A DNA stretch of 64,000 bases from Oppiella nova (GCA_905397405.1 CAJPVJ010000004.1:62001-126000), one strand, 5' to 3'; numbered from the stretch's first letter, positions 8,486-19,518 are shown. Notes: a model not told the origin generated them from the letters alone. Program-made: numbers and translations.

Positions 8486-10050
8486 ACTTTTTCCAATTGC
8501 ATATCAAGAGATTTTTGAGAGGGGGTCGATGTTTGATTGAGTAATTTATGAATCGGTTTTCTCATTAACCATAGAACGAGTGCGCCAAGAAGTAAAGCGA
8601 TGACACATCGCACAAATAGCAAGGGTAATTGGTCAACTTCATGGATAGAAACATGACCACCAATTAAACCTGCCATCAAGTTTCCTAAAGCAGATGCTGT
8701 AAACCAAAGCCCCATCACTTGTCCACGAATGATGGTCGGAGCAAGTTTAGTCATGGTTGAAAGGCCAACAGGGCTTAAGCATAATTCACCTAGTGTTAAA
8801 AGCAGGAGGCTTGATGCGATCCACAATGCAGAAACAGTTCCACCATTTTGGGTAATCAAGTAACTGGCAATGCTCATCACGAGGAAACCACCCGCAGCGA
8901 GAAGTAAAGCAATAATGAATTTGGTGATATAGCTAGGGTCACGATTTTGTTTGCCTAATTTAACCCAAAGCCATGCGATGATCGGTGCGAAAATAATAAT
9001 GAAAAGCGGGTTAATCGATTGAAACCAAACTGCGGGTATTTCAAAGCCAAAGAATTGGCGATCTGTAAAGTCTTGGGCGAAAAGATTGAAAGATGTTGGT
9101 TTTTGTTCAAATGCTGACCAGAAAAGTGCAGCGGTGATGAGTAAAATAAAACAGATGATGATTTGTTTTTTCTCAGTATTATTCAAACCAGCAAAGAGCA
9201 ATAGATAGCTGAAATATAAGGCAATACAAATACAGATTGTGATCGTGAAATATGTGGCGATCTGAATTGGATTGATGTTAATTATGCCAAGAGAAACTAG
9301 ACCGATAATCAGGCCAACAATGGCAATAAAACCTATGATCATTTGGGGGGCTTTAGGATTGTAATGTACAGGACGAGCCCAGTTATTTTCATTGCCTTGC
9401 ACATGATTAAATTGTTTTAATTGAGGCACAGTTATTAACTTAAAAATCAGTAAGGCGATTAACATTCCAACGCCACCGATTCCGAATCCCCAGTGCCAAC
9501 CATGTTCTTTAACCAATAAACCAGTCAATAGTGGAGCAATCAACGAACCTAGATTAATTCCCATATAAAAAATGGAAAATCCTGCATCACGCCGTGAATC
9601 TTGAGCCTGATATAAAGTGCCAACAATGACGGAAATACAGGTTTTAAATAAACCAGAACCGATCACAATCAAAACTAAACCAAAATAAAAAAAGAAATGC
9701 CCAAATAAAGCTGCCAATGCAATGGATAGATGTCCAAATGCGATGATCAGTGAACCGTACCACACAGCGCGCTCCTGACCGAGATAATTGTCAGCAACCC
9801 ATCCACCCAATACGGTCATTAAATACATACTGCCTGCAAATAAGCCGACAATTGCTGATGCTGTTGGGCGATCTAAACTGAGACCGCCATCAGCAACTAA
9901 AGCTGCCATATAGAGGATTAATAAAGGGCGAATACCATAATAGGAAAAACGTTCCCAAAGCTCGGTAAAAAATAAACCTTTTAATGGTTTAGGGTGACCA
10001 AAAAAAGCTTGATCTGGGTCGTGCACTTGTTTGGATAAATGTTGAGGCAT
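8482..10050 (-). CDS. Proton-dependent oligopeptide transporter (POT/PTR2 family)
   Basis: This 522-residue inner-membrane symporter has about 12-14 transmembrane segments. The family motif ELWERFSYYG lies near residue 30 and ADNYLGQER follows the second helix pair. It imports di- and tripeptides with protons. I chose the ATG at 10050 because AAGGA stands seven bases before it; the in-frame TTG two codons earlier is too close to that site. The gene ends inside the start of the aminopeptidase P gene, so both are made from one message. Confidence 0.9.
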   Translation of the reverse strand: MPQHLSKQVHDPDQAFFGHPKPLKGLFFTELWERFSYYGIRPLLILYMAALVADGGLSLDRPTASAIVGLFAGSMYLMTVLGGWVADNYLGQERAVWYGSLIIAFGHLSIALAALFGHFFFYFGLVLIVIGSGLFKTCISVIVGTLYQAQDSRRDAGFSIFYMGINLGSLIAPLLTGLLVKEHGWHWGFGIGGVGMLIALLIFKLITVPQLKQFNHVQGNENNWARPVHYNPKAPQMIIGFIAIVGLIIGLVSLGIININPIQIATYFTITICICIALYFSYLLLFAGLNNTEKKQIIICFILLITAALFWSAFEQKPTSFNLFAQDFTDRQFFGFEIPAVWFQSINPLFIIIFAPIIAWLWVKLGKQNRDPSYITKFIIALLLAAGGFLVMSIASYLITQNGGTVSALWIASSLLLLTLGELCLSPVGLSTMTKLAPTIIRGQVMGLWFTASALGNLMAGLIGGHVSIHEVDQLPLLFVRCVIALLLGALVLWLMRKPIHKLLNQTSTPSQKSLDMQLEKV

Positions 10051-10273
10051 CTTCAAGTCCTTTGAAAATGTATTAATAAAAAAATTTTAAACAATATATA
10101 AAATAAAGTTATTTGTTGGGTGTTTTTTAAAGTAGTGATTTGTAAGTTTTATAGTAAAAATATAAATTTCAGTTTTCTATGCTTATATTGGCATTATTAT
10201 GTTTTGATTTTAAATGAATTTTAAAATAACTAGATTATACCAGTTGGTATGAAAATTGGTATGAATATGTAAT

Positions 10274-10295
10274 AAAAAACCACCCCAAAGGGTGG
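10274..10295 (-). terminator. Terminator after gltA
   Basis: Read on the minus strand, CCACCC/GGGTGG pairs around a four-base loop and is followed by six Ts. It lies about 30 bases past the gltA stop. The remaining bases to 10050 are AT-rich upstream sequence of the peptide transporter. Confidence 0.85.
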
Positions 10296-10324
10296 CCTCT
10301 TGTTCGATCTGAACGCGTAACGAA

Positions 10325-11599
10325 TTAACGTTTGATATCGCGTTGAGTTTCGCCAGTATAAAGCTGACGAGGACGACCGATTTTGTACGGGCCGCTGTGC
10401 ATTTCTAACCAGTGGCTGATCCAACCAACTGTACGTGCAAGCGCAAAGATTACCGTAAACATTTCTGTTGGGATACCAATCGCTTTAAGGATGATACCTG
10501 AATAGAAGTCTACGTTAGGGTAAAGTTTACGTTCGATGAAGTACGGATCGCTTAATGCAATACGTTCAAGTTCCATTGCAAGCGCAAGTTGTGGATCATT
10601 GATACCAAGTGCACTTAACACTTCGTCACAAGTCTCTTTCATTACTTTTGCACGTGGATCGAAGTTTTTATAAACTCGGTGACCGAAGCCCATAAGTTTA
10701 ACTTCTTTAGTTTTTACTTTTTCCATGAACGGTGCAACATTTTCTACTGAGCCGATTTCATCGAGCATCTTAAGAACAGCTTCGTTTGCACCACCATGCG
10801 CAGGTCCCCAAAGTGCAGCAATACCCGCAGCGATACATGCATATGGGTTAGCGCCTGTAGAACCAGCTAAACGTACTGTAGACGTTGATGCATTTTGTTC
10901 ATGGTCAGCATGAAGCGTAAAGATACGATCCATTGCTTTAGCAAGAATAGGGTTAACTTTGTAATCACGATCTGCTGGAGTAGCAAACATCATGTACAAG
11001 AAGTTTTCAGCATAGCTTAAATCGTTACGTGGATATACGAACGGTTGACCGATTGTATATTTGTAAGTCCAAGCAGCTAAAGTAGGAATTTTAGCAACTA
11101 AACGAACTGCAGTGATTTCACGGTGGTCTACGTTTTCAACGTCAAAACCGTTGTGATAGAACGCAGATAACGCACCCACTACACCACACATAACCGCCAT
11201 AGGATGAGCATCACGACGGAAACCATTGAAGAAACGGCTAACTTGATCGTGAACCATTGTGTGGTTGCGGACTTTGTTTTCGAAGTCTGTTTTTTGTTCA
11301 GCAGTTGGAAGCTCACCGCTTAACAATAAATAGCAAGTTTCTAAGTAAGAAGCTTGAGTTGCAAGTTGAGCAATCGGATAACCACGGTGTAAAAGAACGC
11401 CTTTATCACCATCAATGAAAGTGATTTTAGACTCGCAAGAAGCTGTCGCCATAAAACCAGGATCAAAAGTAAAGTGACCTGAAGCCAACACATCCTTAAC
11501 GTCGATTACATCTGGGCCCAATGTGCCGCTGTAAATTGGTAATTCAATTTTTTTGCCATCAAGCTCTAGAACGGCTTTCTTGCCAGTTGCTGCAGACAT
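10325..11599 (-). CDS. gltA: Citrate synthase
   Basis: The 424-residue type II (hexameric, NADH-sensitive in Gram-negative relatives) citrate synthase condenses acetyl-CoA and oxaloacetate. The catalytic block [13 protein letters not shown] contains the active-site His and nearby Asp region. The protein aligns over its full length with Acinetobacter GltA, including the N-terminal regulatory domain. AGGAGAT stands seven bases before the ATG. It is divergent from sdhC across more than 1 kb of non-coding sequence, the usual arrangement in this genus. Confidence 0.98.
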   Translation of the reverse strand: MSAATGKKAVLELDGKKIELPIYSGTLGPDVIDVKDVLASGHFTFDPGFMATASCESKITFIDGDKGVLLHRGYPIAQLATQASYLETCYLLLSGELPTAEQKTDFENKVRNHTMVHDQVSRFFNGFRRDAHPMAVMCGVVGALSAFYHNGFDVENVDHREITAVRLVAKIPTLAAWTYKYTIGQPFVYPRNDLSYAENFLYMMFATPADRDYKVNPILAKAMDRIFTLHADHEQNASTSTVRLAGSTGANPYACIAAGIAALWGPAHGGANEAVLKMLDEIGSVENVAPFMEKVKTKEVKLMGFGHRVYKNFDPRAKVMKETCDEVLSALGINDPQLALAMELERIALSDPYFIERKLYPNVDFYSGIILKAIGIPTEMFTVIFALARTVGWISHWLEMHSGPYKIGRPRQLYTGETQRDIKR

Positions 11600-12540
11600 T
11601 CAATAGATCTCCTGTCCTGGTGGATATTTTATCTAACTTGCTGAGTCATCTTGTAATGTACAAGTCAGACGGATCAAAAATTGCTATTTAGCTTAGTGAG
11701 TACTGAAATTTTGTCAATTATACTTATGGATGAAAAAACAATGTTTTCATCAGTAGTCAGTCTAACTTTAACCAGTAAGATTGATCATTAAATTTCAGAG
11801 TCGGTCAGTATAATAAGGTAAATTCTAAAGAAGGTGCAGAAAAATAATTGTGATTGCTAGACAGGAAATGGCATTTTTGACCAATATTTTGTGGCTTTTG
11901 TAAGTTGCGAAATGCATTGTTGCTGTTTTAAAACCATCTGAATTTCACGACTTACATAGCTTTTGCCATTATTTTTGTGTAAAAAACACCCAAATGAGTT
12001 GATGAAATATTTATTTTCATTTTAATGCTTAATTGATTAAAAAATAGTTTTTATTGACGCTTTTAAAGGATAAAAAATAATCGAATCAGTATAAAAATAG
12101 GCATTTAGTTGCCTTAGGAATAATCAAATACCATAAAATCTTGCAGCTAAATTATGAATTATTCACAAACTAAGTCTTTCTTTCTTATTATAAAGCTTTC
12201 AGTCAAATCACTGAATTAAATGGCACCCATTTAAAATAGGAATAAAGGACTATTTTAAAATAACATGTTGGGTATCTACTAAAGCTTAACCAGTTGATGA
12301 AAAATAAAACAGCAGGGAGAAATTAACCACAGGACGATTTTGTCCGTAATGTTGTGCTTTAGTCTAAATTTATAAAAATAATATAAGTCGTAATTATGTG
12401 TAAAAGTAATATGTTTAAATGTCATAAAAAATAACGAGATAGCCTTGAAAAACAGAGATGGGTGATCTGCTTTATTTTTCAAATGGGTGTAAATGATTCT
12501 TATTTGAGTGATTTTTAAAGAAAAAGCCAATTTCGATGGT
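11600..12540. other. Long non-coding gap between gltA and the sdh promoter
   Basis: About 940 bases of very AT-rich sequence separate the divergent gltA and sdhC units. I find no protein-like reading frame: an 83-codon minus-strand frame at 12279-12530 has no homology I recognise and its composition is biased toward hydrophobic and aromatic residues. A TTGACA reading leftward at 11717-11712 could be part of a gltA promoter, but no matching -10 box lies at the right distance. The size suggests room for regulators of both units or a small RNA. Confidence 0.5.
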
Positions 12541-12569
12541 TTGTATTTTGACAGTGCACGTTTTATAAT
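12541..12569 (+). promoter_or_regulatory. Probable sigma-70 promoter of sdhCDAB
   Basis: TTGTAT at 12541-12546 and a consensus TATAAT at 12564-12569 are 17 bases apart. This gives a start near 12576 and a leader of about 95 bases before sdhC. Confidence 0.6.
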
Positions 12570-12669
12570 TCAGTGTCGTTTAAAGTTCAGGCAATTAAAT
12601 TTGTCTGACAATGCTAGCTTTCCTTCGAATTAATTCCAACAAACTCCGGATGGAGTTTTTACTTACAGG

Positions 12670-13068
12670 ATGCCCGCTGTGAAAAGCAACAGACCTGTCA
12701 ATTTGTCCATGGGTCAAGTTTTAGATGTAAACTTAAAATCCCCTGTGGCTATTGCATCAATTCTACACCGTCTATCAGGTGTCATCGTATTTTTACTCGT
12801 ACCGGTACTTTTGTGGCTTTTAGACAAGTCTTTGTCTTCGCCTGAAGGCTTTGCTCAAGTTCAAGCAATCTTTGGTGGCTTCATTGTACGTTTTATCGTA
12901 TGGGTATTTGTCGCTGGTTTATTATTCCATTTCATTATGGGTATTAAGCACTTACTTGCTGACCTAGGCTTTGCTGAAGAGTTGCAAAGTGGTCGCGTAG
13001 CAGCAACTATTGCATTAATCTTGGCTGCGATATCAGTTATCGCTTCATTTGTATGGATCGTTCTCTAA
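12670..13068 (+). CDS. sdhC: Succinate dehydrogenase cytochrome b556 subunit
   Basis: This 132-residue membrane anchor has three transmembrane helices. The family signature SILHRLSG lies near residues 35-42; its Ser and Arg line the ubiquinone pocket. A His in the second helix region (LLFHFIMGIKHLL) is the likely haem b ligand. It starts the sdhCDAB operon, which passes electrons from succinate to quinone. Its stop overlaps the likely start of sdhD. Confidence 0.95.
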   Translation: MPAVKSNRPVNLSMGQVLDVNLKSPVAIASILHRLSGVIVFLLVPVLLWLLDKSLSSPEGFAQVQAIFGGFIVRFIVWVFVAGLLFHFIMGIKHLLADLGFAEELQSGRVAATIALILAAISVIASFVWIVL

Positions 13069-13433
13069 TGAAAAGTGCTACAGGTTTAACGGGTTCAGGT
13101 TCTCGTGATTGGTATATCCAACGCGTAAGTGCTGTAGTTCTAGCTGTTTATACTGTTGTGGTATTAGGTTGGATTCTGTGCAATGGCGGATTTAACTATG
13201 AGCAATGGTTTGGCTTTATGATGACACTTCCGATGAAGATTTTATCTTTATTGGCAGTCTTATCTCTTGTTGCGCATGCTTGGATTGGTATGTGGCAAGT
13301 ATTCACTGACTATGTGACTACTCGTCAGATGGGTCCTTCAGCTTCAGGTTTACGCATCGTGTTAACTTCAGCAGTGATTATTGCTGTTATTGCATATGCG
13401 ATCTGGGCAATCCAGATTTTTTGGGCGAATTGA
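13068..13433 (+). CDS. sdhD: Succinate dehydrogenase membrane anchor subunit
   Basis: The 121-residue second anchor has three transmembrane helices. LVAHAWIGMWQVFTDY contains the likely haem-ligating His and the region near the quinone site. I chose the ATG at 13068, which overlaps the sdhC stop as TAATG and gives an N terminus like that of other SdhD proteins. An in-frame ATG at 13053 would add five residues inside sdhC. Confidence 0.94.
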   Translation: MKSATGLTGSGSRDWYIQRVSAVVLAVYTVVVLGWILCNGGFNYEQWFGFMMTLPMKILSLLAVLSLVAHAWIGMWQVFTDYVTTRQMGPSASGLRIVLTSAVIIAVIAYAIWAIQIFWAN

Positions 13434-13445
13434 TAGGAAAATGTC

Positions 13446-15344
13446 ATGGGCGCTTTAACCCCTAAAGAAGATTATTCAAATATTCCAAGCCAGTTCTTCG
13501 ATGCAGTCATCGTTGGTGGTGGTGGTTCAGGTATGCGTGCTTCATATCAACTTGCTCAAGCAGGTTTGAAAGTTGCAGTGCTAACTAAAGTATTCCCAAC
13601 ACGTTCTCACACTGTTGCGGCTCAAGGTGGTATTGGTGCATCGCTTGGTAACATGCAAGACGATAACTGGCACTATCATTTCTATGACACGGTAAAAGGT
13701 TCTGACTGGTTAGGTGACCAAGATGCAATCGAATTTATGTGTCGTGAGGCGCCTAAAGTTGTTTATGAGCTTGAACACTTAGGTATGCCATTTGACCGTA
13801 ATGCTGACGGTACAATTTACCAACGTCCATTTGGTGGCCACTCTGCGAACTATGGTGAAAAACCAGTTCCACGTGCTTGTGCTGCTGCCGACCGTACAGG
13901 TCATGCACTTCTTCATACGCTTTATCAAAGTAACGTGAAAATGGGTACTCAATTCTTCGTTGAATGGATTGCATTAGACTTAATCCGTAACGAAGCAGGT
14001 GATGTACTCGGTGTAACAGCAATTGACCAAGAAACAGGCAAAATTGCTGTATTCCAAGCCAAAGCAACATTGTTTGCTACAGGTGGTGCTGGTCGTGTTT
14101 ACCGTGCATCTACCAATGCTTATATCAATACTGGTGATGGTCTTGGTATGGCTGCTCGTGCGGGTATTCCATTACAAGATATGGAATTCTGGCAATTCCA
14201 CCCAACGGGTGTTGCTGGTGCAGGCGTATTGTTAACAGAAGGTTGTCGTGGTGAAGGTGCAATCCTTCGTAACAAAGATGGCGAACCGTTCATGGAACGT
14301 TATGCACCAACTTTGAAAGATTTGGCTCCGCGTGACTTTGTATCACGTTCTATGGACCAAGAAATCAAAGAAGGTCGTGGTTGTGGTCCTAAAGGTGATT
14401 ATATCCTACTTGATATGACTCACTTGGGCGCGGATACCATCATGAAGCGTTTACCATCTGTATTTGAGATTGGTAAGAAATTCGCAAACGTGGATATCAC
14501 CAAAGAACCAATTCCAGTTGTACCAACAATCCATTATCAAATGGGTGGTATTCCGACCAATATTCATGGTCAAGTGGTTATTCCTGAAACAGCGAAAAAT
14601 GCAGCAGATTTCTATGCAGGTTTTGATAAAGCTGCAAATGAATATACAACCAACGGTACAATGAATTACACAGTTCCTGTAAAAGGGTTCTATGCTATTG
14701 GTGAGTGTTCTTGCGTGTCTGTACATGGTGCAAACCGTTTAGGTACAAACTCATTACTTGACTTGGTTGTATTTGGTAAAGCTGCTGGTGAACACATCAT
14801 CGATTACGTGACTAAACATCACGGTGATGAATACCAACCACTTCCAAATGATGTACTTGTGAACACGTTGAAACGTATCAATCATTTAGATGATTCTACT
14901 TCTGGTGAAAATGCACAAGAAGTTGCGGATGCGATTCGTGATATCGTTCAAGACCACGCGGGTGTATTCCGTACTCAAGCCTTGCTTGATGAGGGTGTTA
15001 AGCAGATTCTTGCGATTGAACCACGTGTACGTAACATTCATTTAAAAGACAAATCTAAAGTATTTAATACTGCACGTATTGAAGCTTTGGAAGTTGAAAA
15101 CTTATACGAAGTAGCGAAAGCAACATTGATTTCTGCTGCTGCACGTAAAGAATGTCGTGGTGCACATACTGTTGTAGATTATGAATTGCCTGCTGATGAT
15201 GAGCATTATTCATATGGTCGTCGTGACGATGAGTGGATGAAACATACTTTATGGTATTCAGCGGATAACCATCTTGAATACAAGCCAGTACGTTACAGCC
15301 CATTGTCTGTAGACCCAATTGAACCTAAACCACGTACATTCTAA
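13446..15344 (+). CDS. sdhA: Succinate dehydrogenase flavoprotein subunit
   Basis: The 632-residue catalytic subunit oxidises succinate to fumarate on the cytoplasmic side. It begins with the GGGGSGMRA dinucleotide fold. RSHTVAAQGG contains the His that carries covalent FAD. HPTGVAGAG and the Arg/His-rich C-terminal half match the substrate site. The length is close to that of other proteobacterial SdhA. It lies 12 bases after sdhD and 14 before sdhB, in one operon. Confidence 0.98.
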   Translation: MGALTPKEDYSNIPSQFFDAVIVGGGGSGMRASYQLAQAGLKVAVLTKVFPTRSHTVAAQGGIGASLGNMQDDNWHYHFYDTVKGSDWLGDQDAIEFMCREAPKVVYELEHLGMPFDRNADGTIYQRPFGGHSANYGEKPVPRACAAADRTGHALLHTLYQSNVKMGTQFFVEWIALDLIRNEAGDVLGVTAIDQETGKIAVFQAKATLFATGGAGRVYRASTNAYINTGDGLGMAARAGIPLQDMEFWQFHPTGVAGAGVLLTEGCRGEGAILRNKDGEPFMERYAPTLKDLAPRDFVSRSMDQEIKEGRGCGPKGDYILLDMTHLGADTIMKRLPSVFEIGKKFANVDITKEPIPVVPTIHYQMGGIPTNIHGQVVIPETAKNAADFYAGFDKAANEYTTNGTMNYTVPVKGFYAIGECSCVSVHGANRLGTNSLLDLVVFGKAAGEHIIDYVTKHHGDEYQPLPNDVLVNTLKRINHLDDSTSGENAQEVADAIRDIVQDHAGVFRTQALLDEGVKQILAIEPRVRNIHLKDKSKVFNTARIEALEVENLYEVAKATLISAAARKECRGAHTVVDYELPADDEHYSYGRRDDEWMKHTLWYSADNHLEYKPVRYSPLSVDPIEPKPRTF

Positions 15345-15358
15345 TCGGGAGAAATAAG

Positions 15359-16069
15359 ATGAGTAGAGGTACACGTACATTCGAAATCTACCGCTATGAT
15401 CCTGATAAGGATAAAGCACCGTATATGCAGACTTTTAAACTAGAGTTGACGGATAAGCATCGTATGTTGCTTGACGCGCTTTTAGCATTAAAAGTTCAAG
15501 ACGAATCATTAACATTCCGTCGTTCTTGCCGTGAAGGTATTTGCGGTTCAGATGGTGTGAATATCAATGGTAAAAATGGTCTTGCGTGTTTATGGAACCT
15601 GAACGATTTACCTGAAAAAATCGTCATTCGTCCATTACCTGGTCTGCCTGTGGTTAAAGATTTAGTTGTGGATATGAATCAGTTCTACGATCAGTATGAC
15701 AAAATTCATCCATTCTTAATCAATAATCAACCTGCACCACCAAAAGAGCGTTTACAATCTCCAGAAGAGCGTGAGCACTTAAATGGTTTGTATGAATGTA
15801 TTCTTTGTGCATGTTGTTCAACATCATGCCCATCATTCTGGTGGAACCCGGATAAATTCTTGGGTCCTTCAGCATTGTTGAATGCATACCGTTTCATTAT
15901 TGATTCTCGTGATACTGCGACACAAGATCGTTTATCACGTCTTGATGACCCATTCTCATTATTCCGTTGTAAAGGGATTATGAACTGTGTGTCTGTATGT
16001 CCGAAAGGTTTGAATCCAACAAAAGCGATCGGTCATATCCGTAGCATGTTGCTCGATCAAGCGGGTTAA
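15359..16069 (+). CDS. sdhB: Succinate dehydrogenase iron-sulfur subunit
   Basis: The 236-residue subunit carries electrons from FAD to quinone. The [2Fe-2S] cysteines are in SCREGICGSDG and NGLAC near residues 57-80. The [4Fe-4S] and [3Fe-4S] cysteines are in CILCACCSTSCP (around residue 148) and CKGIMNCVSVCPKG (around 205). GGGAG precedes the ATG. It is the last sdh gene, with a terminator right after. Confidence 0.98.
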   Translation: MSRGTRTFEIYRYDPDKDKAPYMQTFKLELTDKHRMLLDALLALKVQDESLTFRRSCREGICGSDGVNINGKNGLACLWNLNDLPEKIVIRPLPGLPVVKDLVVDMNQFYDQYDKIHPFLINNQPAPPKERLQSPEEREHLNGLYECILCACCSTSCPSFWWNPDKFLGPSALLNAYRFIIDSRDTATQDRLSRLDDPFSLFRCKGIMNCVSVCPKGLNPTKAIGHIRSMLLDQAG

Positions 16070-16083
16070 TACGATGTGAAAAA

Positions 16084-16119
16084 AGGGCGTGCATCTTGGG
16101 ATGTACGCTCTTTTTTTAT
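16084..16119 (+). terminator. Terminator after sdhB
   Basis: GGGCGTGCATC and GATGTACGCTC form a long stem with a short TTGG loop, followed by seven Ts. It ends the sdh message, so the suc genes need their own promoter. Confidence 0.82.
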
Positions 16120-16471
16120 TGGATTTTTAATGAGATGGTTGTTTTTTGTTCGAGTGAATGGGATCTAAGCTTTAAGCATTGAAAAAGGATCAACAGACCC
16201 GATATAAATGGATGGATAATAATAGATTATTTCTTGTATGTATTTCGCTAATTTATAGGTGGTATGTGTCAAAAAAATCAATTGAAGTGACAGATCATGT
16301 TACGATTTAACAAACCACTATATGTGAAAAACACACCATGTTTTTGGTACATTTTTTCTACATAAGTGTGATCCAGATCAGTTTATAAATAATTTTATAA
16401 GCAAAGTTTAGAACCGCTTTAGAAAAAGCAAAAAAGCCTTTGTTTTTTCTAAGTCGATTTGCAAAAAATTG
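16120..16471. other. Non-coding region between sdhB terminator and sucA leader
   Basis: About 350 AT-rich bases with no reading frame I can support. It presumably contains the sucA promoter, but I could not place one with proper spacing. Confidence 0.4.
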
Positions 16472-16648
16472 CTCAGCTTCGGTTGAGTATATAAGTGAGT
16501 GATGATGCCATTGAGGGCGTTATGATTCATTGTATGCATTAGTAAAAGCTAATGTTTATAACGCCCCTTGGTCATGAGTATCTGATGGGTGAATGTCAAT
16601 TTACCGATTTGGCATTATCAATCATGGGAGTGCTTAAAAAGCACCCTC
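16472..16648 (+). promoter_or_regulatory. Structured 5' leader of sucA with several hairpins
   Basis: Four successive hairpins can be drawn. (1) CTCAGC/GTTGAG closes a UUCG tetraloop at 16472-16487. (2) GGGCGTTAT at 16515-16523 pairs perfectly with ATAACGCCC at 16558-16566 and encloses a second stem, CATTAG/CTAATG. (3) ATGTCAA at 16593-16599 pairs with TTGGCAT at 16609-16615. (4) GGGAGTGCTT at 16626-16635 pairs with AAGCACCCTC at 16639-16648, ending 15 bases before AGGA. None is followed by a T run, so these are not simple terminators. A role in control or mRNA stability is inference. Confidence 0.5.
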
Positions 16649-16680
16649 TAATGTTTTTGCAATAGGAAATGGGTCCACAA

Positions 16681-19518
16681 ATGCAAGAAGTTGCTGACGC
16701 ATTGCGTCTTGATACTGAACTTTCCGCTGATAGTGCAGCGTATATTGAAGAGCTTTACGAACAGTACCTTTCTTCTCCAACCTCAGTAGGTGAGGATTGG
16801 CGTCAATATTTCGATAAATTCCCTAAAGGTGACCAACCACACGGAAATATTCGTGAGCAATTCTTATTATTAGGTCGTAATTCAAGTCGTGTTCAGCCTG
16901 TTGTGCAAAGTGAAGTAAGTACTGAGCATGAACGTCGTCAAATCGGTGTTTTGCAACTGATTGCAGCATACCGTAACCGTGGTCATCAAAAAGCGAAGCT
17001 TGATCCACTAGGTTTGGCTAAACGTGAAGATGTGCCAGATTTAGATCTTGCTGCACATGGTTTAACCAAGTCTGACCTAGATACAGTTTTCAATGCTGGA
17101 AATTTGGCGATTGGTAAAACTGAAGCAACTTTAGGTGAGATGGTTAGCGCAATGGAGGCAACATACTGTGCTTCTATTGGTGCTGAATATATGCACATTG
17201 TTGACACCAAAGAAAAACGCTGGATTCAACAACGTCTTGAAGGTGCACGCGGTCAGTTCGGTTTCTCGGCAGATCAAAAGAAACACGTACTTGAACGTTT
17301 AACTGCTGCTGAAGGCTTAGAAAAATTCCTCGGTAATAAGTATGTTGGTGCGAAGCGTTTTGGTGTAGAGGGTGGTGAATCTTTCATTCCAATGGTAAAC
17401 GAACTTATTCAACGTGCAGGTTCTGTAGGTTGTAAAGAAGTCGTAATTGGGATGCCACACCGTGGTCGTTTAAACTTACTTGTAAACATCATGGGTAAAA
17501 ACCCAGCTGATTTGTTTGGTGAGTTTGAAGGTAAAACTTTAGCTAAAAAAGGTTCAGGTGACGTTAAGTATCACCAAGGTTTCTCATCAAATGTGATGAC
17601 ACCTGGTGGTGAAGTTCACTTGGCTTTGGCATTTAACCCATCGCATTTAGAAATTGTTGGTCCTGTGGTTGAAGGTTCAGTTCGTGCACGCCAAGTACGT
17701 CGTAAAGACATTGGTGGTGATGACGTATTGCCTGTAATCGTACATGGTGATGCTGCATTTGCTGGTCAAGGTGTCAACCAAGAAACCTTCCAAATGTCAC
17801 AAACGCGTGGTTATACCGTAGGTGGTACGGTTCATATCGTAGTCAACAACCAAGTTGGTTTTACTACATCTGATCCACGTGATGCACGTTCTACCGAATA
17901 CTGTACTGACATTGCAAAAATGATTCAGGCGCCAATTTTCCATGTCAATGGTGATGACCCAGAATCTGTATTGTTTGTTGCGCAATTGGCACATGATTTC
18001 CGTCATACATTCCGTAAAGATGTTGTGATTGACATGTTCTGTTATCGTCGTCGTGGTCATAACGAAGCAGATGAGCCAGCAGCAACACAACCAATGATGT
18101 ATCAAGTGATCAATAAAAAAGCGACTACACGTACGCTTTATGCGGATCAATTGGTACAAGAAAAAGTATTAGATCGTTCTGATGCAGATGCTTTAGTTGA
18201 AAAATATCGTGAAGATCTTGAAGCAGGTAACCATGTTGCCAATGCTTTAGTGCTTGAACCAAATGACAAAATGTTTGTGGACTGGAAACCGTATCTAGGT
18301 CATGAATATACAGATGTTTGGGATACGACTTTCCCAATCGAACGCTTAAAAGAAATTGGTACAAAAATGCGCGAATTACCGGAAGGTTTCGTGATGCAAC
18401 GCCAAGTGTCTAAAGTGATCGATGAACGTTTGAAAATGCAAACTGGTGAAATGCCATTAAACTGGGGTGCAGCAGAAACTTTAGCTTATGCTTCTATCCT
18501 TGATGATGGTTTCTTGGTGCGTTTGACTGGTGAAGATGTTGGTCGTGGTACATTCTCACACCGTCATGCCAAGCTACATAACCAAGTTGATGGTTCGGTT
18601 TATATTCCGCTTTGTCATATCAAAGAAAACCAGCCACGTACTGCAATTTATGACTCATTATTGTCAGAAATGGCTGTGCTTGCATTTGAATATGGTTATG
18701 CAACAACATTGCCAAAAAGCTTGGTAATCTGGGAAGCTCAGTTCGGTGACTTTGCAAACTGTGCGCAAGTGGTTATTGATCAGTTCATCTCATCTGGTGA
18801 AACCAAATGGGAACGTGTGTGTGGTTTAACATTACTTCTTCCACATGGTTATGAAGGTCAAGGTCCTGAGCATTCATCTGCACGTCTTGAGCGTTTCTTA
18901 CAGTTATGTGCTGAAGAAAACATGCAAGTGATTACACCAACGACACCTGCACAGATTTTCCATGCAATGCGTCGTCAGGCAATTCGCCCAATTCGTAAGC
19001 CAATGATCGTGACTTCACCGAAGTCATTGCTTCGTCATAAACTTGCAACTTCAACTTTGGAAGAGCTTGCAACTGGTACATTCCAGACTGTGATTGATGA
19101 AGTGGATCAAATCAACAAACAAGATGTAACACGTGTTGTACTTTGTGGTGGTAAAGTTTATTACGACTTACTTGAAAAACGTCGTGAAGAAAACTTGAAC
19201 ATTGCGGTGGTACGTGTTGAACAATTGTACCCATACCCAGAAAAACGTCTTGCTGAAGTGCTTGCGACATATCCAAACATAAAAGAACTTGTTTGGTGTC
19301 AAGAAGAACCGAAGAACCAAGGCGCATGGTTATTCATTGCTCCTCGTTTATACGAAGGTGTAATGAAGTCTGCTCTACAAGTTCAAATTAGCTATGCAGG
19401 ACGTGAAGCTTCAGCTGCACCTGCATGTGGCTCACCATATTTGCATGCAAAACAACAAGCTCAGCTCGTGAATGACGCACTTGCGATCGTAGCTGAACAA
19501 TCAGGAGAATCTAAATAA
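16681..19518 (+). CDS. sucA: 2-oxoglutarate dehydrogenase E1 component
   Basis: The 945-residue thiamine-diphosphate enzyme decarboxylates 2-oxoglutarate and passes the succinyl group to SucB lipoamide. The N terminus [12 protein letters not shown] is the usual E1 docking segment. [11 protein letters not shown] and the GDAAFAGQG block belong to the cofactor core. There are two candidate starts. The ATG at 16669 is one base from AGGA, too close to be used, so I prefer the ATG at 16681 (N terminus MQEVADALR). A long hairpin-rich leader precedes it. Its stop overlaps the sucB start (TAATG). Confidence 0.97.
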   Translation: MQEVADALRLDTELSADSAAYIEELYEQYLSSPTSVGEDWRQYFDKFPKGDQPHGNIREQFLLLGRNSSRVQPVVQSEVSTEHERRQIGVLQLIAAYRNRGHQKAKLDPLGLAKREDVPDLDLAAHGLTKSDLDTVFNAGNLAIGKTEATLGEMVSAMEATYCASIGAEYMHIVDTKEKRWIQQRLEGARGQFGFSADQKKHVLERLTAAEGLEKFLGNKYVGAKRFGVEGGESFIPMVNELIQRAGSVGCKEVVIGMPHRGRLNLLVNIMGKNPADLFGEFEGKTLAKKGSGDVKYHQGFSSNVMTPGGEVHLALAFNPSHLEIVGPVVEGSVRARQVRRKDIGGDDVLPVIVHGDAAFAGQGVNQETFQMSQTRGYTVGGTVHIVVNNQVGFTTSDPRDARSTEYCTDIAKMIQAPIFHVNGDDPESVLFVAQLAHDFRHTFRKDVVIDMFCYRRRGHNEADEPAATQPMMYQVINKKATTRTLYADQLVQEKVLDRSDADALVEKYREDLEAGNHVANALVLEPNDKMFVDWKPYLGHEYTDVWDTTFPIERLKEIGTKMRELPEGFVMQRQVSKVIDERLKMQTGEMPLNWGAAETLAYASILDDGFLVRLTGEDVGRGTFSHRHAKLHNQVDGSVYIPLCHIKENQPRTAIYDSLLSEMAVLAFEYGYATTLPKSLVIWEAQFGDFANCAQVVIDQFISSGETKWERVCGLTLLLPHGYEGQGPEHSSARLERFLQLCAEENMQVITPTTPAQIFHAMRRQAIRPIRKPMIVTSPKSLLRHKLATSTLEELATGTFQTVIDEVDQINKQDVTRVVLCGGKVYYDLLEKRREENLNIAVVRVEQLYPYPEKRLAEVLATYPNIKELVWCQEEPKNQGAWLFIAPRLYEGVMKSALQVQISYAGREASAAPACGSPYLHAKQQAQLVNDALAIVAEQSGESK

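Noticed and set aside
12279-12530. 83-codon minus-strand frame between gltA and sdhC
   Set aside because: The composition is unlike a protein, with many Phe, His, Ile and Tyr as expected from AT-rich DNA. I see no ribosome-binding site and no recognisable family.
12548-12569. TTGACA followed by TATAAT before sdhC
   Set aside because: The spacing is only 10 bases, too short for a sigma-70 promoter. TTGTAT at 12541 gives the correct 17.
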